Shown here in pieces: positions 1 through 13,399 of a stretch of DNA of 64,000 nt (positions are counted from its first letter, which is position 1; every line of letters begins with the position of its first letter). The stretch is from Stromatinia cepivora (lineage: Eukaryota > Ascomycota > Leotiomycetes > Helotiales > Sclerotiniaceae), in the NCBI GenBank assembly GCA_014898415.1, contig RCTD01000006.1:372001-436000 (forward strand), written 5' to 3'. Position numbers and translations under genes: made by a program. Under the pieces are notes generated by a model that saw nothing but the letters and a program-made list of their open reading frames with translations, was not told the origin of the DNA and ran no database searches.

Positions 1-1049
1 CCTGAAGTATCACATCATCTCTCCAAAGTTGTGCTTGCATATCAAAACTTCCCAAAAGAGCTCGGGATGCATTGATTTTTGCGACACCTACAATTCGTGT
101 ATATCCGTTATCCAACGTCGTCAAAGCCCACTAGTTCTACAAACAAAGCACTATCTACAAGCTTCATTTTTGTTATTCAGGCAACCCGTGTTTAATCGGA
201 ACATTGATACGAGAATCAGGAGCTTCCTCTTCCACCATTTTAGGTACCTCTTTCCCTTTGACGAACCTCTTTAGTGTTCAAAACAATTGTTTTTGGATTA
301 TCCTTGCATATACAAGCTGGGCGTCCCAAGCTCCTAGATGAAAATATATTCTGTTGCGGAAGCGAGATAGGGCATGTTTTGATTCGTCAATTGGAGTCTC
401 TCGCGCTTATGAAATGTGAATGTGGCATGGATTAGCTTGTTGTGTATAAGCTCTGGTAATGTAAGCCTTGCGATGATTTTGAGACTTCACTGTAGAGATT
501 TTTGACTTTATATACCTACCTAAGGATATCGACGACTACCCTGCTCAAGCGGTAAATTCCTCGACCAGCCAAACTACACCGGTGGGACAATTTCGTTTCC
601 AAATTTTATTTTGCCTGCTAAAGTTTTAAGAATAGGAAAACGGGATAGGTGACATATAAAACCATGAGCACTTTGCTGTCTTTATCCCCAAACTGCAAAT
701 ACCAGATGGTATAAAAGCTTCTTTACGATATACCAATGTTCGCGCTATCATTATCTTTGTCTGCGCAAGCTCCATAATTTAACGAAATGCTACGAGAAGC
801 ATGGTAGACAGTACTACCGAGCATTGCTTGACATGACTTGAGTCAGCTTTTACTCCTCAAAGCCTTGTTTCATAGATATTCGCGCAGTAAAATGTCTTCA
901 CGGCTGCTGAATGATGAGAATTGCACCAAGGTATGCATAGGAAAAGGAAAAGGGGGTAAGAGCTGGTGAATTCTGAGAAATGAGTTATACAGGCTATCAT
1001 GTATATCCGTATTTGGAAGGAATGATTTCACTTGAAAAGTTTCGGGTGA

Positions 1050-1510
1050 ATGATGAGATGTGCAACAAATTGAGTTGTCTAGGTTATGTTATGCTGTTTC
1101 AGGGTGAATTTTCAGAGTTGCAATCGAATGGAATGGTGATATGTGGAAGGAATGGTGATGTATGGGGAGGAAGTGATACATGGGTGAATGAGGAGATATG
1201 CAACAAAAGTATCGATCACCATTCACGGCAGGTATGATGATGTATGGAAAGAGGGAATATATCTGGTGAATGAGGAGATATCCAACAAAAGTATCAATCG
1301 CCATTCATAGTAGGTATAATGATGTATGAAAAAAGAGGGGAAACCATCTAATGAATAATACGATATGCAACAAAAGTATCGATCACCATTCACGACAGGT
1401 GTGATGATGTATGAGAAAGAGGGAAATCATCAGATGAATGAGGAGATATGCAACAAATCCCAATTTCAGGATTATTTAAAAAGTGGTGAATAATGAGATG
1501 TGCAACAATA
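1050..1510. repeat. Degenerate tandem repeat, period about 83 bp
   Basis: The core GATATGCAACAAAAGTATC, or a variant, recurs with its CAAC starting at 1063, 1201, 1283, 1368, 1451 and 1503. The central copies are spaced 82, 85 and 83 bp apart. Units also share GGTGAATGAGGAGATAT and GATGATGTATG segments. Copies differ by point changes and small indels, so this is an old minisatellite rather than a fresh expansion. Confidence 0.8.
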
Positions 1511-1652
1511 TCACGTATCTCTATATATATATAGAAGGTATGGAAGGAATACATACCGCACATAAGAGAAGGAAAAATCTCTGATGAATAATGAGGTGAG
1601 TAATGAGATAGGATATGCAGCTAAAGCTTTATTAGGATACTTTCTCTGTTTG

Positions 1653-1679
1653 TTATATCTATATCTATATCTATATCTG
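1653..1679. repeat. TATATC hexamer microsatellite
   Basis: About four head-to-tail copies of a TATATC hexamer lie just upstream of the purine minisatellite. Confidence 0.8.
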
Positions 1680-1726
1680 GTCTTGGATTTGGATTTGGTG
1701 GATGATGGGTGTAATGTGTGCGATAT

Positions 1727-1912
<186 letters not shown>

Positions 1913-4408
1913 TATTTAAGGTAAGTGGTTTGAGTCTGCTATAGGAGGTAGGTAATATGTGATGTTTGTGGTAAAATTGGAGGAACTGATTTTTTTCGTG
2001 TGCTAGGTGGCATGAAGAATGGACACCTAGCTATTTAAGACATGTGTGAGGGGGGTTTTGGGGGATTGTTGGTTTGGGTTTGTTGTGGTAGGTGGGTAGG
2101 TAGGAAGGCTGGTGGTATCTTTGTGGTAAAGTTGGAGGAATTGAAAGTATTGCCTTTTTTCATTTGCTCAGTGGCATGAAGAACACATTCACATTCATCT
2201 TCGTGAGAATCTTTGAGACTTTTCTCGGGGAGGGCTCACAAGATTAATTTTCTACAAAAGGCTTACTCAGTTACCGAAGACTGAACTCATGTAATACAAT
2301 ATGGATCTCATTTCAAATCGAGGTATCCGCTGAAATGCTTTTTTGCTTCCCCTACCTACGAAGGATTTGGTGTACTGCTAGTGAAGATAGGAACATTGAA
2401 GCAATGATTCAGAGCTCGTACTCCGGCAAATATTCATTGTACAGTACCTAGTTTTTAATCCGAACATCATCCCTTCCATCGAATTTGATGCTCAGGGTAC
2501 AAATAAGGTTAGGCGGACTCGGGAGTAGGAGTTAAGAAATTCTTGGGTTCCGCAGCCAGGCCATCTTGTCTAATGTCTTAAAAATGGTTCCGCCGAAACA
2601 TGGTATGGTATGAAACCTTCTCTACTCTAGTACCAACAAAATATTTATGTCAAGATTTTGTTCTCTTTTATTCTTATTCTGATGATGATTTGTTCGAGAT
2701 GAATGAAGTGTTTTTGGATCTCTTTTCTGCATTTATCATTTAGAGATATGTGAAGTCACCATTTATTTATTGTTTGCTTGAGTTTGTGTACTGATACTTA
2801 GTGGCTTTATAAATAATTTTTTTTTTTCGCTATATGGGGATATCTACCCACAATATCTATCTGGAGATAAACCTTCAATATGGAAATTGAAAGGGTTGTC
2901 GATATGAATTGTGAATGTTTTTGAATTTGAGACAGCTTTGGAAATCAAGCTGATTGCTGCTCTATAGTAAGATAGTAAGAGCACTTTTCAACATCACTCT
3001 TAAGATTGAAGATCAATATACCTAGGAGTTATTCCGGCAACAATGGAATAAAGTCGGGTCAGGGGTTAAACGGAAAACCCTCCCGGGCATTCCCTGGCAC
3101 GTGGTGGTTCATGATCAGGTACCGTAGTATGGCATGTGCATTCTGCAGGTGTTAAAGAAGATCGACCAACTTTATTCGGTCCGTTTCAAGGACCCAAGTT
3201 TGAATCCTTAATGAACCTTTAATGAAATCTTTAATCTTTTAATGAATCTTCAACAACTTCATCCAACGTTTTTCCGCAAAAAGCTCAAGATGCGGCGTAC
3301 ATTACTAATTTGGGAAGGTGCGGAATTACATGTCCTCGGCGTTCATTCCTTTCACCATTACCCCGCCATTGTGGGGTACTTTAATGTTGCTTTTTGGGGG
3401 TAGCGGGATGTTGAATTTTTGAAGCATTAACTACGATTGTAACTTACTCCGTGATGGGTATGGGATTGATGATGCATAGTGAAGAGGAAAGGACCGAATA
3501 TCGGGACATTTTATTGTGAATTTGGGGAAGTCTTCAATTAACAATGGCATGCATACTCGAGTATACATTTTTGGACTTATATTTCATGGGCAGTGGGATG
3601 AAGTAAAGTGCTGAGAATACATACAAAAATGATCTGGATGACAGATCAACTTTCAGTGAGAGACAGGAATTTATACTTTCAGTTTACCCTGTAGGTAATT
3701 TATCATTATATTACTTGAACTTTATTTCCATACCCAAACTTATTTTGGCAGGGTCGAGGCTCTATCCCCTTAACTGGGAAGAAATAAGCTTCTCACGCTA
3801 AAATGATCAACCGTCCAATAAAAAGCTATGAACAAAACTCAACGAATGATTTTGAAAAATATAAAATATAAAATATATACCGAGTTATACTTTTCAAGAA
3901 ATCAATAAAAATCAATCATATATTTCATTAGAGAATTGATTAATTTAATCGATGCAGATTTAATCAAAGAATGATCTCTCTTTTTCAAATATTTAAAATC
4001 TTTTCAAATGTAACTTTTTTATTATAACGAAAGTACACAATATTTGGGTCATGCATGGGTTGTTTGGGAGGAGTTCATGGCAAATTAAACGAACAATCGT
4101 AAAGATTCAAAAGAAAAAAAAAAACTCAAAACATCTTTTAATTACCGCAACCTCGGTAACGAGTTACAACTATGCACTTCATGCTTCTATGCATGTGCCC
4201 TTGTACAAGTATGGTTTATAAGTACAACTTTACCTGCCCAGAGGATTTGGTCAAACTTTCTTATCCTCCACTGTTTGAGTTGGAGGCTGTGATTTAGATT
4301 TTCATCTCCGAATCAGGAGTAGTTCTTTCCTTTATTTATCTCAATCCCCTCTTCCTCTACCAGGCCCTTTAATTTCTATACTGTATACCTCACGGATCTC
4401 AATCGATA

Positions 4409-6492
4409 ATGAAGCCAACCAGCCTTCTCCGTCTCATACCCGTTACATACCTGGCGACTAGTGTCGCGGCTCTTTCAGCAGCAGGTTGGCGATCGCAATC
4501 TATCTACCAAGTCATCACGGATCGTTTTGCACGTACCGATGGCTCTACTACTGCATCATGTAATGTGAATGAATATTGTGGTGGAACGTGGCAGGGTATT
4601 ATCAAACATTTGGATTATATTCAGGATATGGGATTCACGGCTGTGAGTTTTTAGAATATGGATTGGATGATTATGAGTTTCGTGCTGATGATAGGTAGAT
4701 TTGGATTTCTCCGATTGTAGAGAATATTGTAGGGAATACTGTGGTATGCAAGTCTACTTTTTCCTCTTTGAGAGAATAGGGCTTTATATTACCAAATAGG
4801 CCATCTACTCAGTATCCGAACTGATGCAAAAGTCATAGGATGGTTCTGGTTATCATGGATATTGGGCGCAGAATATTTACAAGGTCAATCCCAATTTCGG
4901 TACACCAGCAGATCTCAAAGCACTATCAGCTGCAGTGAGTGATCTAAGTCTACAGTCATAAGGCGTAGTCAACACTAATTTTACTCTGCACAGCTCCATG
5001 CTAGAGGCATGTACTTAATGGTCGACGTCGTCACCAACCATATGGGGTATCTCGGCTGCGGATCATGTGTAGACTACAGTATCTACACACCCTTCAATTC
5101 CGTGCGTGTGCTTTCTCACCGACCAACATCACATGACTAACACGAATAGAAATCCTACTATCATCCTTTCTGTTTGATAGATTATAACAATGTAACAAGT
5201 ATCCAAGACTGTTGGGAAGGTGACAATATCGTTTCACTCCCCGATCTTAGAACCGAAGATTCGGCTGTGTACACGGAGTGGAATTCATGGATTTCGCAAC
5301 TTGTGGCTAATTATTCGATTGATGGTTTGAGAGTTGATAGTGCGCAACAAACTGGGAAGGCTTTCTTTCCGAGCTTTCAGAATTCTGGTATGTGACTTTT
5401 CCAACTTGTTTTTGTCCCAAATTGGGAGATATGGGGATAGAAGTGAAGGGCTAAGAATATACTGTATAGCTGGTGTATATATCGTTGGAGAAATTTATAA
5501 TGGTGATCCAGCCTACGTATGTCCGTTCCAGAATTATATGAACGGAGTTCTCAACTATCCTGCGTAAGTCCCCTTTCCCCATCACTACCCTTCCAAAACT
5601 CTTCCCAATTGAAACTAAACCAAATAGATACTACTGGATAACGCAAGCCTTCCAATCCACAAGCGGAAGTATATCGAACCTCGTAAATGGAATCAACACG
5701 ATGAAATCCAGCTGCTCAGACACAACTCTCCTTGGCTCCTTCTTGGAAAATCATGACGTGGCACGTTTCCCGTCTTATACTTCGGATGCCTCGCTCACGA
5801 AAAATGCCATCGCATTTACTATTCTTGCGGATGGCATTCCCATCGGTAAATCTCTTCTTCTCTTCACACTCACATCAACCATCTTCTCCAAGCGTAACTA
5901 ACCTGAAAAAAAATAGTATATCAAGGCCAAGAACAACATCTCGCCGGTGCCTCGGTCCCCAACAATCGCGAAGCTATTTGGCTCAACTCCAATTCCTATT
6001 CTCAAACTGCTACTTATTACCGCTTAATTGCATCTGTCAATCGAATCCGCAACCAGGCTATCTACGTCGATCCTACCTATCCTACTTATAAAGCAAATCC
6101 CGTATACAGCGATGACACTACGATTGTAATGAGGAAGGGATCTACAGGAAAGCAAATCATTGCCGTTTTTAGCAATAAGGGAGCTTCGGGGAGCAGTAAG
6201 TGTGACCTTTCTCTTCCACACTAATAACTCACTTTCGTTTGGGTGATCTTGAGCAAATATCTAATATCTTTTGGGGAAATAACCGCTAATAAAGTTGCTT
6301 GCAGATTCTACATTAACGTTAAAAAGCGGACAAACGGGATTCACCAGAAATCTTCAGGTTGTCGAGGTACTTACCTGCACAAAATCTACGACGGATGGAA
6401 GTGGAAATTTGGCGGTTAGTATGGCGGGAGGAGCGCCGAGAATCTTTTATCCCAAGGGGAAGTTGGTGGGAAGTGGGGTTTGTGCTTTGTGA
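4409..6492 (+). CDS. Secreted alpha-amylase (GH13, taka-amylase type), nine exons
   Basis: A starch-degrading endo-alpha-1,4-glucanase of roughly 490 residues, intact through eight introns. The start MKPTSLLRL gives a typical signal peptide ending near residue 22 and followed by the mature start [12 protein letters not shown]. The GH13 landmarks appear in order: DVVTNH (region I), DGLRVD with the nucleophile Asp (region II, about 5322-5339), VGEI with the acid/base Glu (region III, about 5488) and ENHD with the third Asp (region IV, about 5752). A C-terminal beta-sandwich segment ends in GSGVCAL. Introns begin at about 4643, 4741, 4935, 5101, 5390, 5563, 5844 and 6196. Joining them keeps one frame to the TGA at 6490. 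No starch-binding domain follows. Family assignment is secure, but the exact borders of intron 2 are less certain. Confidence 0.93.
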
Positions 6493-6839
6493 GTGGAAGT
6501 TGTGAGTTGAGGGTGGTGAGGATGGTGATGGGGAAAAAGGAAATGTATGGATGGAGAGGTGTGAGGTGAGATGGAGTGTTCTTGGATATGGGACGAATGG
6601 TTATTGAGGCTTGAAACTTGAAGCTTGGAGTAAAAAGAGGGAGGCTTATTTAGAGTCGATTGGATTAAATCGTTGATACATACATATATATATAAATATG
6701 TATATACGCACAAGTACATAACATTGCATTAATATAATCAATCTCTTCTTTTCAATCTCTTCTCACTTTCATCTTCGCTCAATCTCCCCACGCTCAAAAA
6801 AAATAAAATAATTTCCTTCCCATTATAATTTATCACTAA

Positions 6840-6890
6840 ATATACATATACATATACATATACACATACACATACATATACATACAAATC
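6840..6890. repeat. TATACA/CATATA microsatellite
   Basis: An imperfect array of alternating purine-pyrimidine hexamers (TATACA, CACATA) downstream of the amylase gene. Confidence 0.75.
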
Positions 6891-7205
6891 CTCCATTGGA
6901 ACCCAAATCCCCCATCTGAGAGGAAAAGCATACAAGGGAGCACCTCTGAGGTAGGAATGCAATCTATGTAAGAATGAGAGATAGAATATAAAATGCCCAC
7001 ATCTGACAGTAAATAAAAGAAAACAAAAAAAGCAAATTCAAATCACGATACACACTTATAAATACGTCCTCGGAGAGTTGTATAAACTCCCCCTCCCCCC
7101 CCTTCTTCCGGTAAATCTTGAATTTTTGTTCTCTACAACAAGAGTAGCTAAAGCTAAAGATAGGGATATGATGAGATTGGTGAAATATTAATAGGGGTTT
7201 GGATT

Positions 7206-7206
<1 letters not shown>

Positions 7207-7244
<38 letters not shown>

Positions 7245-7259
7245 AAATATGTATATAAA
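7207..7259. repeat. TATATG hexamer microsatellite
   Basis: About seven to eight near-perfect copies of TATATG, ending in ATAAATATG variants. Confidence 0.85.
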
Positions 7260-10200
7260 TACTGGCCATTTTCTACTTTTTGTATCCTAGAGTCTGATCT
7301 TTACTTACTGACCAGCAATTTAATGGGAAGTATCTCTTATCTCTTCAGGATGCGATTTTTATGGTGAAGGTAATAGGGGGATGTAAGGGAAATGGAGGAA
7401 TTCATATTCAGGGATTTTGGAAGTGTGATTTAGGAAAGTGAAGAGGATGTTTGATTTTTTGTTGTCTACTTTTATTTTTGGTTATTATTGTCGAGATGGA
7501 GAGATATCTTTTGGAGGGCCATGCAGTTATATTGTATGATTAGGTAGCTACGCTGTTACTTATAGAGTCTAATTCTCGATGAATTTCGAAATTTAGAGAA
7601 GTGCATGGGGTTTTAAGGAGTTGCTTCATTGTCACTCCGATCTTTCTAAATTCCTCAATCTATGGTCTTTGTTTCCTGTATCGCATTGGATATTTCGCTT
7701 CAATAATGATGCGGAAGTTGTTTTGGAGAGGGGGCTTTTATACTGGGAGATAGGGAAATGAATTCGTATTTAGATAGATGTTTGAGAGTCTTGTGAATTT
7801 ACTGATTTATTGTTCTTCTAAAATACATTGTGTCTCAGTTTCTTAGCTCTTGAAATCCTTAGTGTAAAGTGCTTTTTATTCTTAATTTTTCCTCAAGAAA
7901 TGTGGAAAGGGTGTATATATACGGAGCTACTTTTCTTTCTCCTCTTCTTTTTCTTCAGAACTAGGTATGGAAAGAGATTCGTTTCAGCAGTTTCAATGGT
8001 ATCATAATTTTGAAGCATGAGGGAAAATGTATAGGGTTTGAGAAAAATTGATGGTGTAAAAATATATATAAATTAAACTTCAAGTACCTTTGTAATGACT
8101 AATTTTCACTGCTGTCCAAAATCTCATCACTCCTCACCGTGTGTTTCCACCATCAAAATTTCCCATTATTATCCATCACAAAACGAAATTATAACCACCA
8201 ACACCAACCTCATGCTTCTTTCAACTCAGGATTCCTTTCCCCTAGCTACCTTTATTCCAAAACTGGACCTCTTATTGCTCTCCTTAAAGTTGCATGCTTG
8301 GTTTTGTCTGAAACGCAATAGAAATCCAACTTCTTCTAACATTAGCGTCTTTTATAGATCAATTCTAAATCCTATGTGCTAGCTATTACCCGTAATAGAC
8401 TAGCGATATATTTGAAAAAAAAAAGGTATTTCTCTCCTCCTGGAGTAAAAAATAGTGAGGTATTAAACAGACGATTATGGAGTGAGGGAGAGAAATAGGT
8501 ATGGATACTTGTTAATGAGTTACTTCATTATCAATTCAACAAACACTAGCTATCACTACTATCCGCCGCAGATTCACATTATCATCGTCCCCTCATTATT
8601 AATATCATCATCCTCACATATCTCTCCCACTCATCACTACTAGCACCACCGATCTCATCGATATCCCAAAATCCTCGCAATTCTCCTTCATATACCATTA
8701 AACCCACCCACCCATACACAGCCCAACCCCCGACGCCAAATAAACACCACAAATTTGAATACGCAAGCTTCATTCCCTTCTTTCTCCCGTTACTTCTCAG
8801 TAATGGTTTGATATTGTGTAAAGCGCAAGTGGGGATTTTTATATGTAAGTCTTAGGTATTGAGTGCATAGTGAGTAGTGGTTATTGATTGATGTGATGGG
8901 AAGTGTTAGCGGGGAATATTAATATTGAGATATTGAGGGAGATAGTAACTCAAGTTTCCTATATTTATGATTTTTATTCTAGTTATCTCCTAAGAATAGT
9001 GTTGGAAAAATTAATACGTATACTCATTAGCTATGTATGTATCTCTACAAACTCTCATTTAACACACTGACATAAAGTAGACTGCCTCCCTTGCTCTCCC
9101 ATATTCTAAATACCCTCATCATTCACCCCTTAATCAAGGCCTCATTCAGCAAATACTCCTCCTCTCCCATGATCATCCCACTCTTTCCACCATACATAAG
9201 AGAGTATAAATATCCACCCATCCCCCCTTCAATCTCTTCCTTCCTATACTGCCACACAACTAGACTATATCATCCATCCCAGGCATTACCGTGGTATTGT
9301 AAAAGCATCTGCTTGCGCTGTGGCTGTGTTATCAATAATATCGGTGTCTATCTGGGAGCCCGTGGCGACTAAGGCGTGTCTCTCTGAGGGAGAGAGGTAA
9401 AATTCACACGATGTGTAGAATATTGGTGGCAATTATTGAGAACTCCCTAGAACTAATAACAAGCTTCACATTCAATTCTCACTATCAACCATTTACTCAT
9501 CAATTCATCACCGGCTGTGCTATATCGTTATCACGCACTATACTTCTACACCCACGACCCCTCACCTCCTCAAACCTCCAAGTTTGTAAGATCTTCCTTT
9601 CACTCTCCTCAAACATAAAAACACCCCCATCTTTCATCCAAAAAGTAATATCCGCAAATCCATCCATCCGCCCTCCTTCCTCTTTCTTCTGCCTCCCTCC
9701 TACCTGAATGCCACACCCCGACTCAACTAACTTCATAATCTAAACTTTTACAGCAGGGGAGAAATCATATTTATACACAAACTAGTCCCGCCATTCCGGT
9801 TCTGCCACATAGAGAAAGAGAAGTTTTTGGATTAGGAAAAAGAAAGAGGGGTCAGTAAATGGGAGTCGAACAAGGAGGAAGTGTAGTAGTACTTACTTGC
9901 TATTAAAACTATAGATTATTGGAATTGGGATGGAAAATTGAGATAAAGGGAGAGGGAATTAGACGATGAGAAGTTTATTCGGTGATATCTATTTAGAGTA
10001 AGGACCTAGTGTTTTGAGTGGAATTTTGATTGTCATTCATTCAATCTTAATCCTACCGTGAAATATTCACTATCCAGCATACAATATCCAATATACCAAT
10101 TCTCACTATCGATCTTCTATCATCATTATCGTCATAAACACAATCAGAATTTCAATCCTTCCTCAACCTTCCCTCAAACCCACACCTTCAAACATCCTCC

Positions 10201-10751
10201 CACATTCCCCATCATCCCCAACAAACAAAAGCCCCCCCCCCAAAAAAAACACCTTAATATTTCCACCGAGCAGGTTTAGAAACTAATCTGATTTGTTTGT
10301 TCGGTCGGTTCGGTTTCTTATAGATATGAATTGCGAATTGAAAATCGAGAAATGAGATGAGGGGTACCTACCTGTTTACTACTGCGATGCTGTACTTGCA
10401 CTTCAGGATTTATGTTTCGGTAATGATAGGATGAAAAATGACGGTTGCTCCTGGGAGGAGATGCGATGTGCTTTTTTGTGTAGGACTAGTTATGGGGACT
10501 GGATATTCTCACTTAAGAAAGGGTTAAGTGATTGTTATTCACCAAAAGGAAATTAGAAAGCGAAGAGAAAATCGAAATCAGTAGAGTGACTTTAGGATAT
10601 GGTATCATTGACGAAACCCAACATGGTATATTTCGAATGTGCATTTTTGCAACCCAATTCTATAATGATGCATAAATCCCATCCTCCAAAGATATCATTT
10701 ATAACCACCCAAAACAACCATTATCTCTCCACATCCCTGTACCCCCAACAC

Positions 10752-11609
10752 CTAAACCCTCTTCTCAGCTTTCTTCGTCGTCTCCTCCGTAGCCTTTTTC
10801 TTTTCCTTCAGCGCGGGTAATCCGAAAACCTTACTCACACCCCCCTTAACCATCTTCCATTTCAAAAACTCCATCTGCGGCGTCCAAGTGAGCGCTCCAA
10901 CCCATGGCTGCACATTATAATGGACCTTCAACACTACTCCCTCTGTTGAGGCAAGTTTTCCACTCGGTTGCGTGATTTGGTATTTGGCCTTTTGGTTTTT
11001 GAGTTTGAGGATACCTCTGAGAGATGGTAGGTCAGTATATTGTACATATGAAGAATTTTGGGGTGTGGCAAAAATGGTAGACCAACCTCGAAGGATCAAT
11101 ACTCTTCCCCTTAGAACTCTTAACCAACTTCTTCATTGCCGCCGGCCCAATATTCTGCAAATGATCCGCGCTCGGATTCGTAATAATCGTATCCCAAATA
11201 ACAGCCTCATTATCTAAAATCGTCGGTTCTGAAGAATTGGAAGGCCATGATGCGGATACGTAGACGAATAATTGTTTAGTATTCCAGTTGAAGAGGGAGG
11301 AAAAGTCCGCATCGAGGGAGAAGCGGATATGTGCGTATTCTTCTTTTTTCGTGGAATAGTAGTGTGGACGTCCTTTTACGCTGTGAGAGAGGGTTAGTTG
11401 GAGTTGAATGGGAAGCTGGAGCGGGAATGGTGAAAGGATGGAGGGGATATGTAGAGGGAGACATACACTTGAATATCCTTAGCTTCAACTTTAGCACTTG
11501 GTGTCCTTGGTGAAATGAGATCTGTACATGCGATCAAAGCCGCGACGACAAATGCCACTGTGGTGAAGAACCCAAAGACATTTTGAATGCGCACGACTGA
11601 GGAATGCAT
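10752..11609 (-). CDS. SPC3: Signal peptidase complex subunit 3 (Spc3/SPC22-23)
   Basis: Essential ER-membrane subunit of the signal peptidase complex that removes signal peptides from secretory proteins. Three exons (11609-11467, 11380-11087, 11016-10752) give 233 residues. The start MHSSVVRIQNVFGFFTTVAF contains the single N-terminal membrane anchor, followed by TPSAKVE. The lumenal part shows the family signatures KGRPHYYS, RFSLDADFSSLFNWN, VIWDTI and VHYNVQPWVGAL. The C-terminus is Lys-rich. Intron 1 has donor GTATGT and a CACAG acceptor; intron 2 has GTTGGT and CTCAG. Both keep the frame. The Spc3 identity rests on these signatures and the expected length of about 230 residues. The + strand frames over it are shadows. 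Confidence 0.93.
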
Positions 11610-12315
11610 GATTGTTCCTTTTGCTTTACTTGCTATGCGTCCAATTGGAAGGTAATGTATATGCGACCCGGTCTCTTAACTCATGAGCTGTTGTTGTTAA
11701 AGTCCTGGTAATCTTGGTCAAAGTTCCGTCAATTGGAGACGGAATTGATAACTAAAGATATTATCACAATCTGGACTTTCGGATTTAACACGTCTCAATC
11801 TGAAAGCTTTATGATTGATCTAAATTAGCGTATTGTGGGGTAAGAGGTGGCTGAAGCTTGGAATTGTATGATGTGGCGGTGCAATTGAGATTGATGAAGA
11901 TATTATTTGTATGTTAAGTAGGAACTGAAGCTGAAGATATATGAAGAAAAGTTTTGTATGAAAAGTCTCTCGGGCTGGAGAGTTTATCTGTCGCTCCACA
12001 AACCACAGAAAAAGGAAACGAAAAAACAAATTGGTATCGCCAACCCAGCCCATCCTTCCCATAGCTCTCAGAAAACAAACTGGTATCCCATAGAATTATT
12101 CGTGATTTCATCCAAACTTCTCCCCAATTCTCTCTGGATAGAGCTTCTGCTTCCTATCCCCCTTCTTCCCACTATTATCACCCAAAGATTATTACTCTCT
12201 CATTCCTCCATACAGCGAATTATCACATCACTTCAGCCCTCCCTCTCGAACTCCCGACCGATTTATACTGTCGTTTCATGGACTACAAGACAAGAGAAAC
12301 TCAGACATGGCCCAT
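11610..12315. other. Intergenic, between two minus-strand genes
   Basis: It presumably holds the SPC3 promoter and the 3' end of the Pmp3-like gene. No domain-bearing frame was found. The 122-codon + frame at 11958-12326 is low in complexity and ends inside the neighbouring gene. Confidence 0.5.
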
Positions 12316-12715
12316 CTAATTCGTAGGTTCAACGATCGTACCGTAACCTCCACCTTGTACTCTATCGGAATAGATTCCTGGTGCTCGGGCAGCTTGGAAT
12401 CTACCTTCTCTGCCTGCTTCCCGTCGTTCATAGTACACATATTCGATATAGAATGCATGGATATGTCCTGGTATGTATCTATTGGTGTGTTAATATGTAG
12501 TTTTCCGGTGGAGAGGGAGGAGAGAGGATATGTACCCAAGTAGCGTTAAACAGATGTTAATTAAAAGATCAGGTCCGCATCCTGCAACTGCGAAAACACC
12601 AATGGGTGGCACTAAGATAGTGATGAAGATCAAAAGAACTTACAAGCCCGTCAGCGTCCGTTCAGTATCGTTGGGATAGGAAGTACGCAAACTCACTCAA
12701 TGAAGCCACACCCAT
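12316..12715 (-). CDS. Pmp3/UPF0057 (RCI-type) small membrane proteolipid, spliced
   Basis: A 94-residue protein visible only after splicing three exons: 12715-12697, 12638-12536 and 12478-12316. The two hydrophobic helices flank the family hallmark: LVPPIGVF, then AGCGPDLLINI, then LGYIPGHIHAFY. Family members are stress-related plasma-membrane or vacuolar proteolipids that influence membrane potential and cation tolerance. The hydrophilic tail of about 40 residues (YYERREAG to VEPTN) is longer than in yeast Pmp3 and recalls the Sna-type members. Intron 1 has a perfect GTGAGT donor but an acceptor (TTGTAAG) with little pyrimidine, so the six-residue first exon is the least certain part. Intron 2 is GTACAT to CAATAG. 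Confidence 0.85.
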
Positions 12716-13399
12716 ATTTGCAAATTTACCTTATAATTATTCGATTTGACCTTCAAAAATTAAAGATATCTTCAATAATAGATTGTTCAAAAGGCTTCAA
12801 GGTAGAAAGATGTTGGAATAATTACTTTGTCTTGTGAAGTAAAATGTCTTGGAAGCGGGGTACGCATTTACATTGAGATGGATCTTGGAATTGCCTCGCT
12901 CGCTTAGAAGGTCAGTGACGTATGCTAGTCTGTTGAAACGACCATTATCAAGATTCATTCTTTTAATTGTGTATTTCCCCTGCTTTCATAATTAATTTTA
13001 GAGGCGAACTTATGTGATATTGCGTGTGCCTTGATATTTTTGGTTTGATCTACTTTGGGCTAATATACATAGTGATTCGTTGAGATATATCAAATGTAGA
13101 CGCTGTGCTATTTTCTATTCTCGCAATTTGAGTGGATCAGATTTAATTGTGTTTGTTCATGGCCACTTATGTACGTCTGCGCCCGTCATCAGTGAAGAAC
13201 CGAAGAACATTCGATGCAGGGGCAAGATTATCGCACGCGCTCTCATTTATTCCTTCCTGTTTGTGTACTTTGTTCTTCACAACCAATCAAGAAACCAGGA
13301 ATTTTGGATCACCCTGAATCGAGTGAGGTCTGGGGAGGTTCATAATCATCCTGATCTGGCCAATACTCAGATTTGTTGATAGCCTAGAAAACCCAGCCT
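12716..13399. other. Intergenic, no supported gene
   Basis: AT-rich. The 99-codon + frame at 13080-13379 shows no domain and no convincing splice partners. The lost C-terminal end of the neighbouring carboxyltransferase pseudogene would have lain here, but no recognisable remnant was seen. Confidence 0.5.

Larger units (their letters stand above)
6493..10751. other. 4.2 kb intergenic region without a supported gene
   Basis: AT-rich with pyrimidine- or purine-biased stretches and several microsatellites. Open frames on both strands are under 105 codons and low in complexity. Two minus-strand frames (8582-8773 and 9500-9736) look slightly more protein-like and both begin MKL, but neither shows a domain and no splice path joining them could be built. 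A C10 run followed by A8 lies near 10231-10248. Confidence 0.55.

Noticed and set aside
1..280. Short minus-strand frame at the left edge ending VNVPIKHGLPE-like text
   Set aside because: Cut by the window edge pattern and too short; no family could be named and stops follow in all frames.
8582..9736. Two minus-strand frames starting MKL that looked like exons of one gene
   Set aside because: No splice path joins them, an intervening open stretch does not connect, and no domain is visible.
11958..12326. 122-codon + frame
   Set aside because: Low complexity, and its end overlaps the spliced Pmp3-like gene on the other strand.
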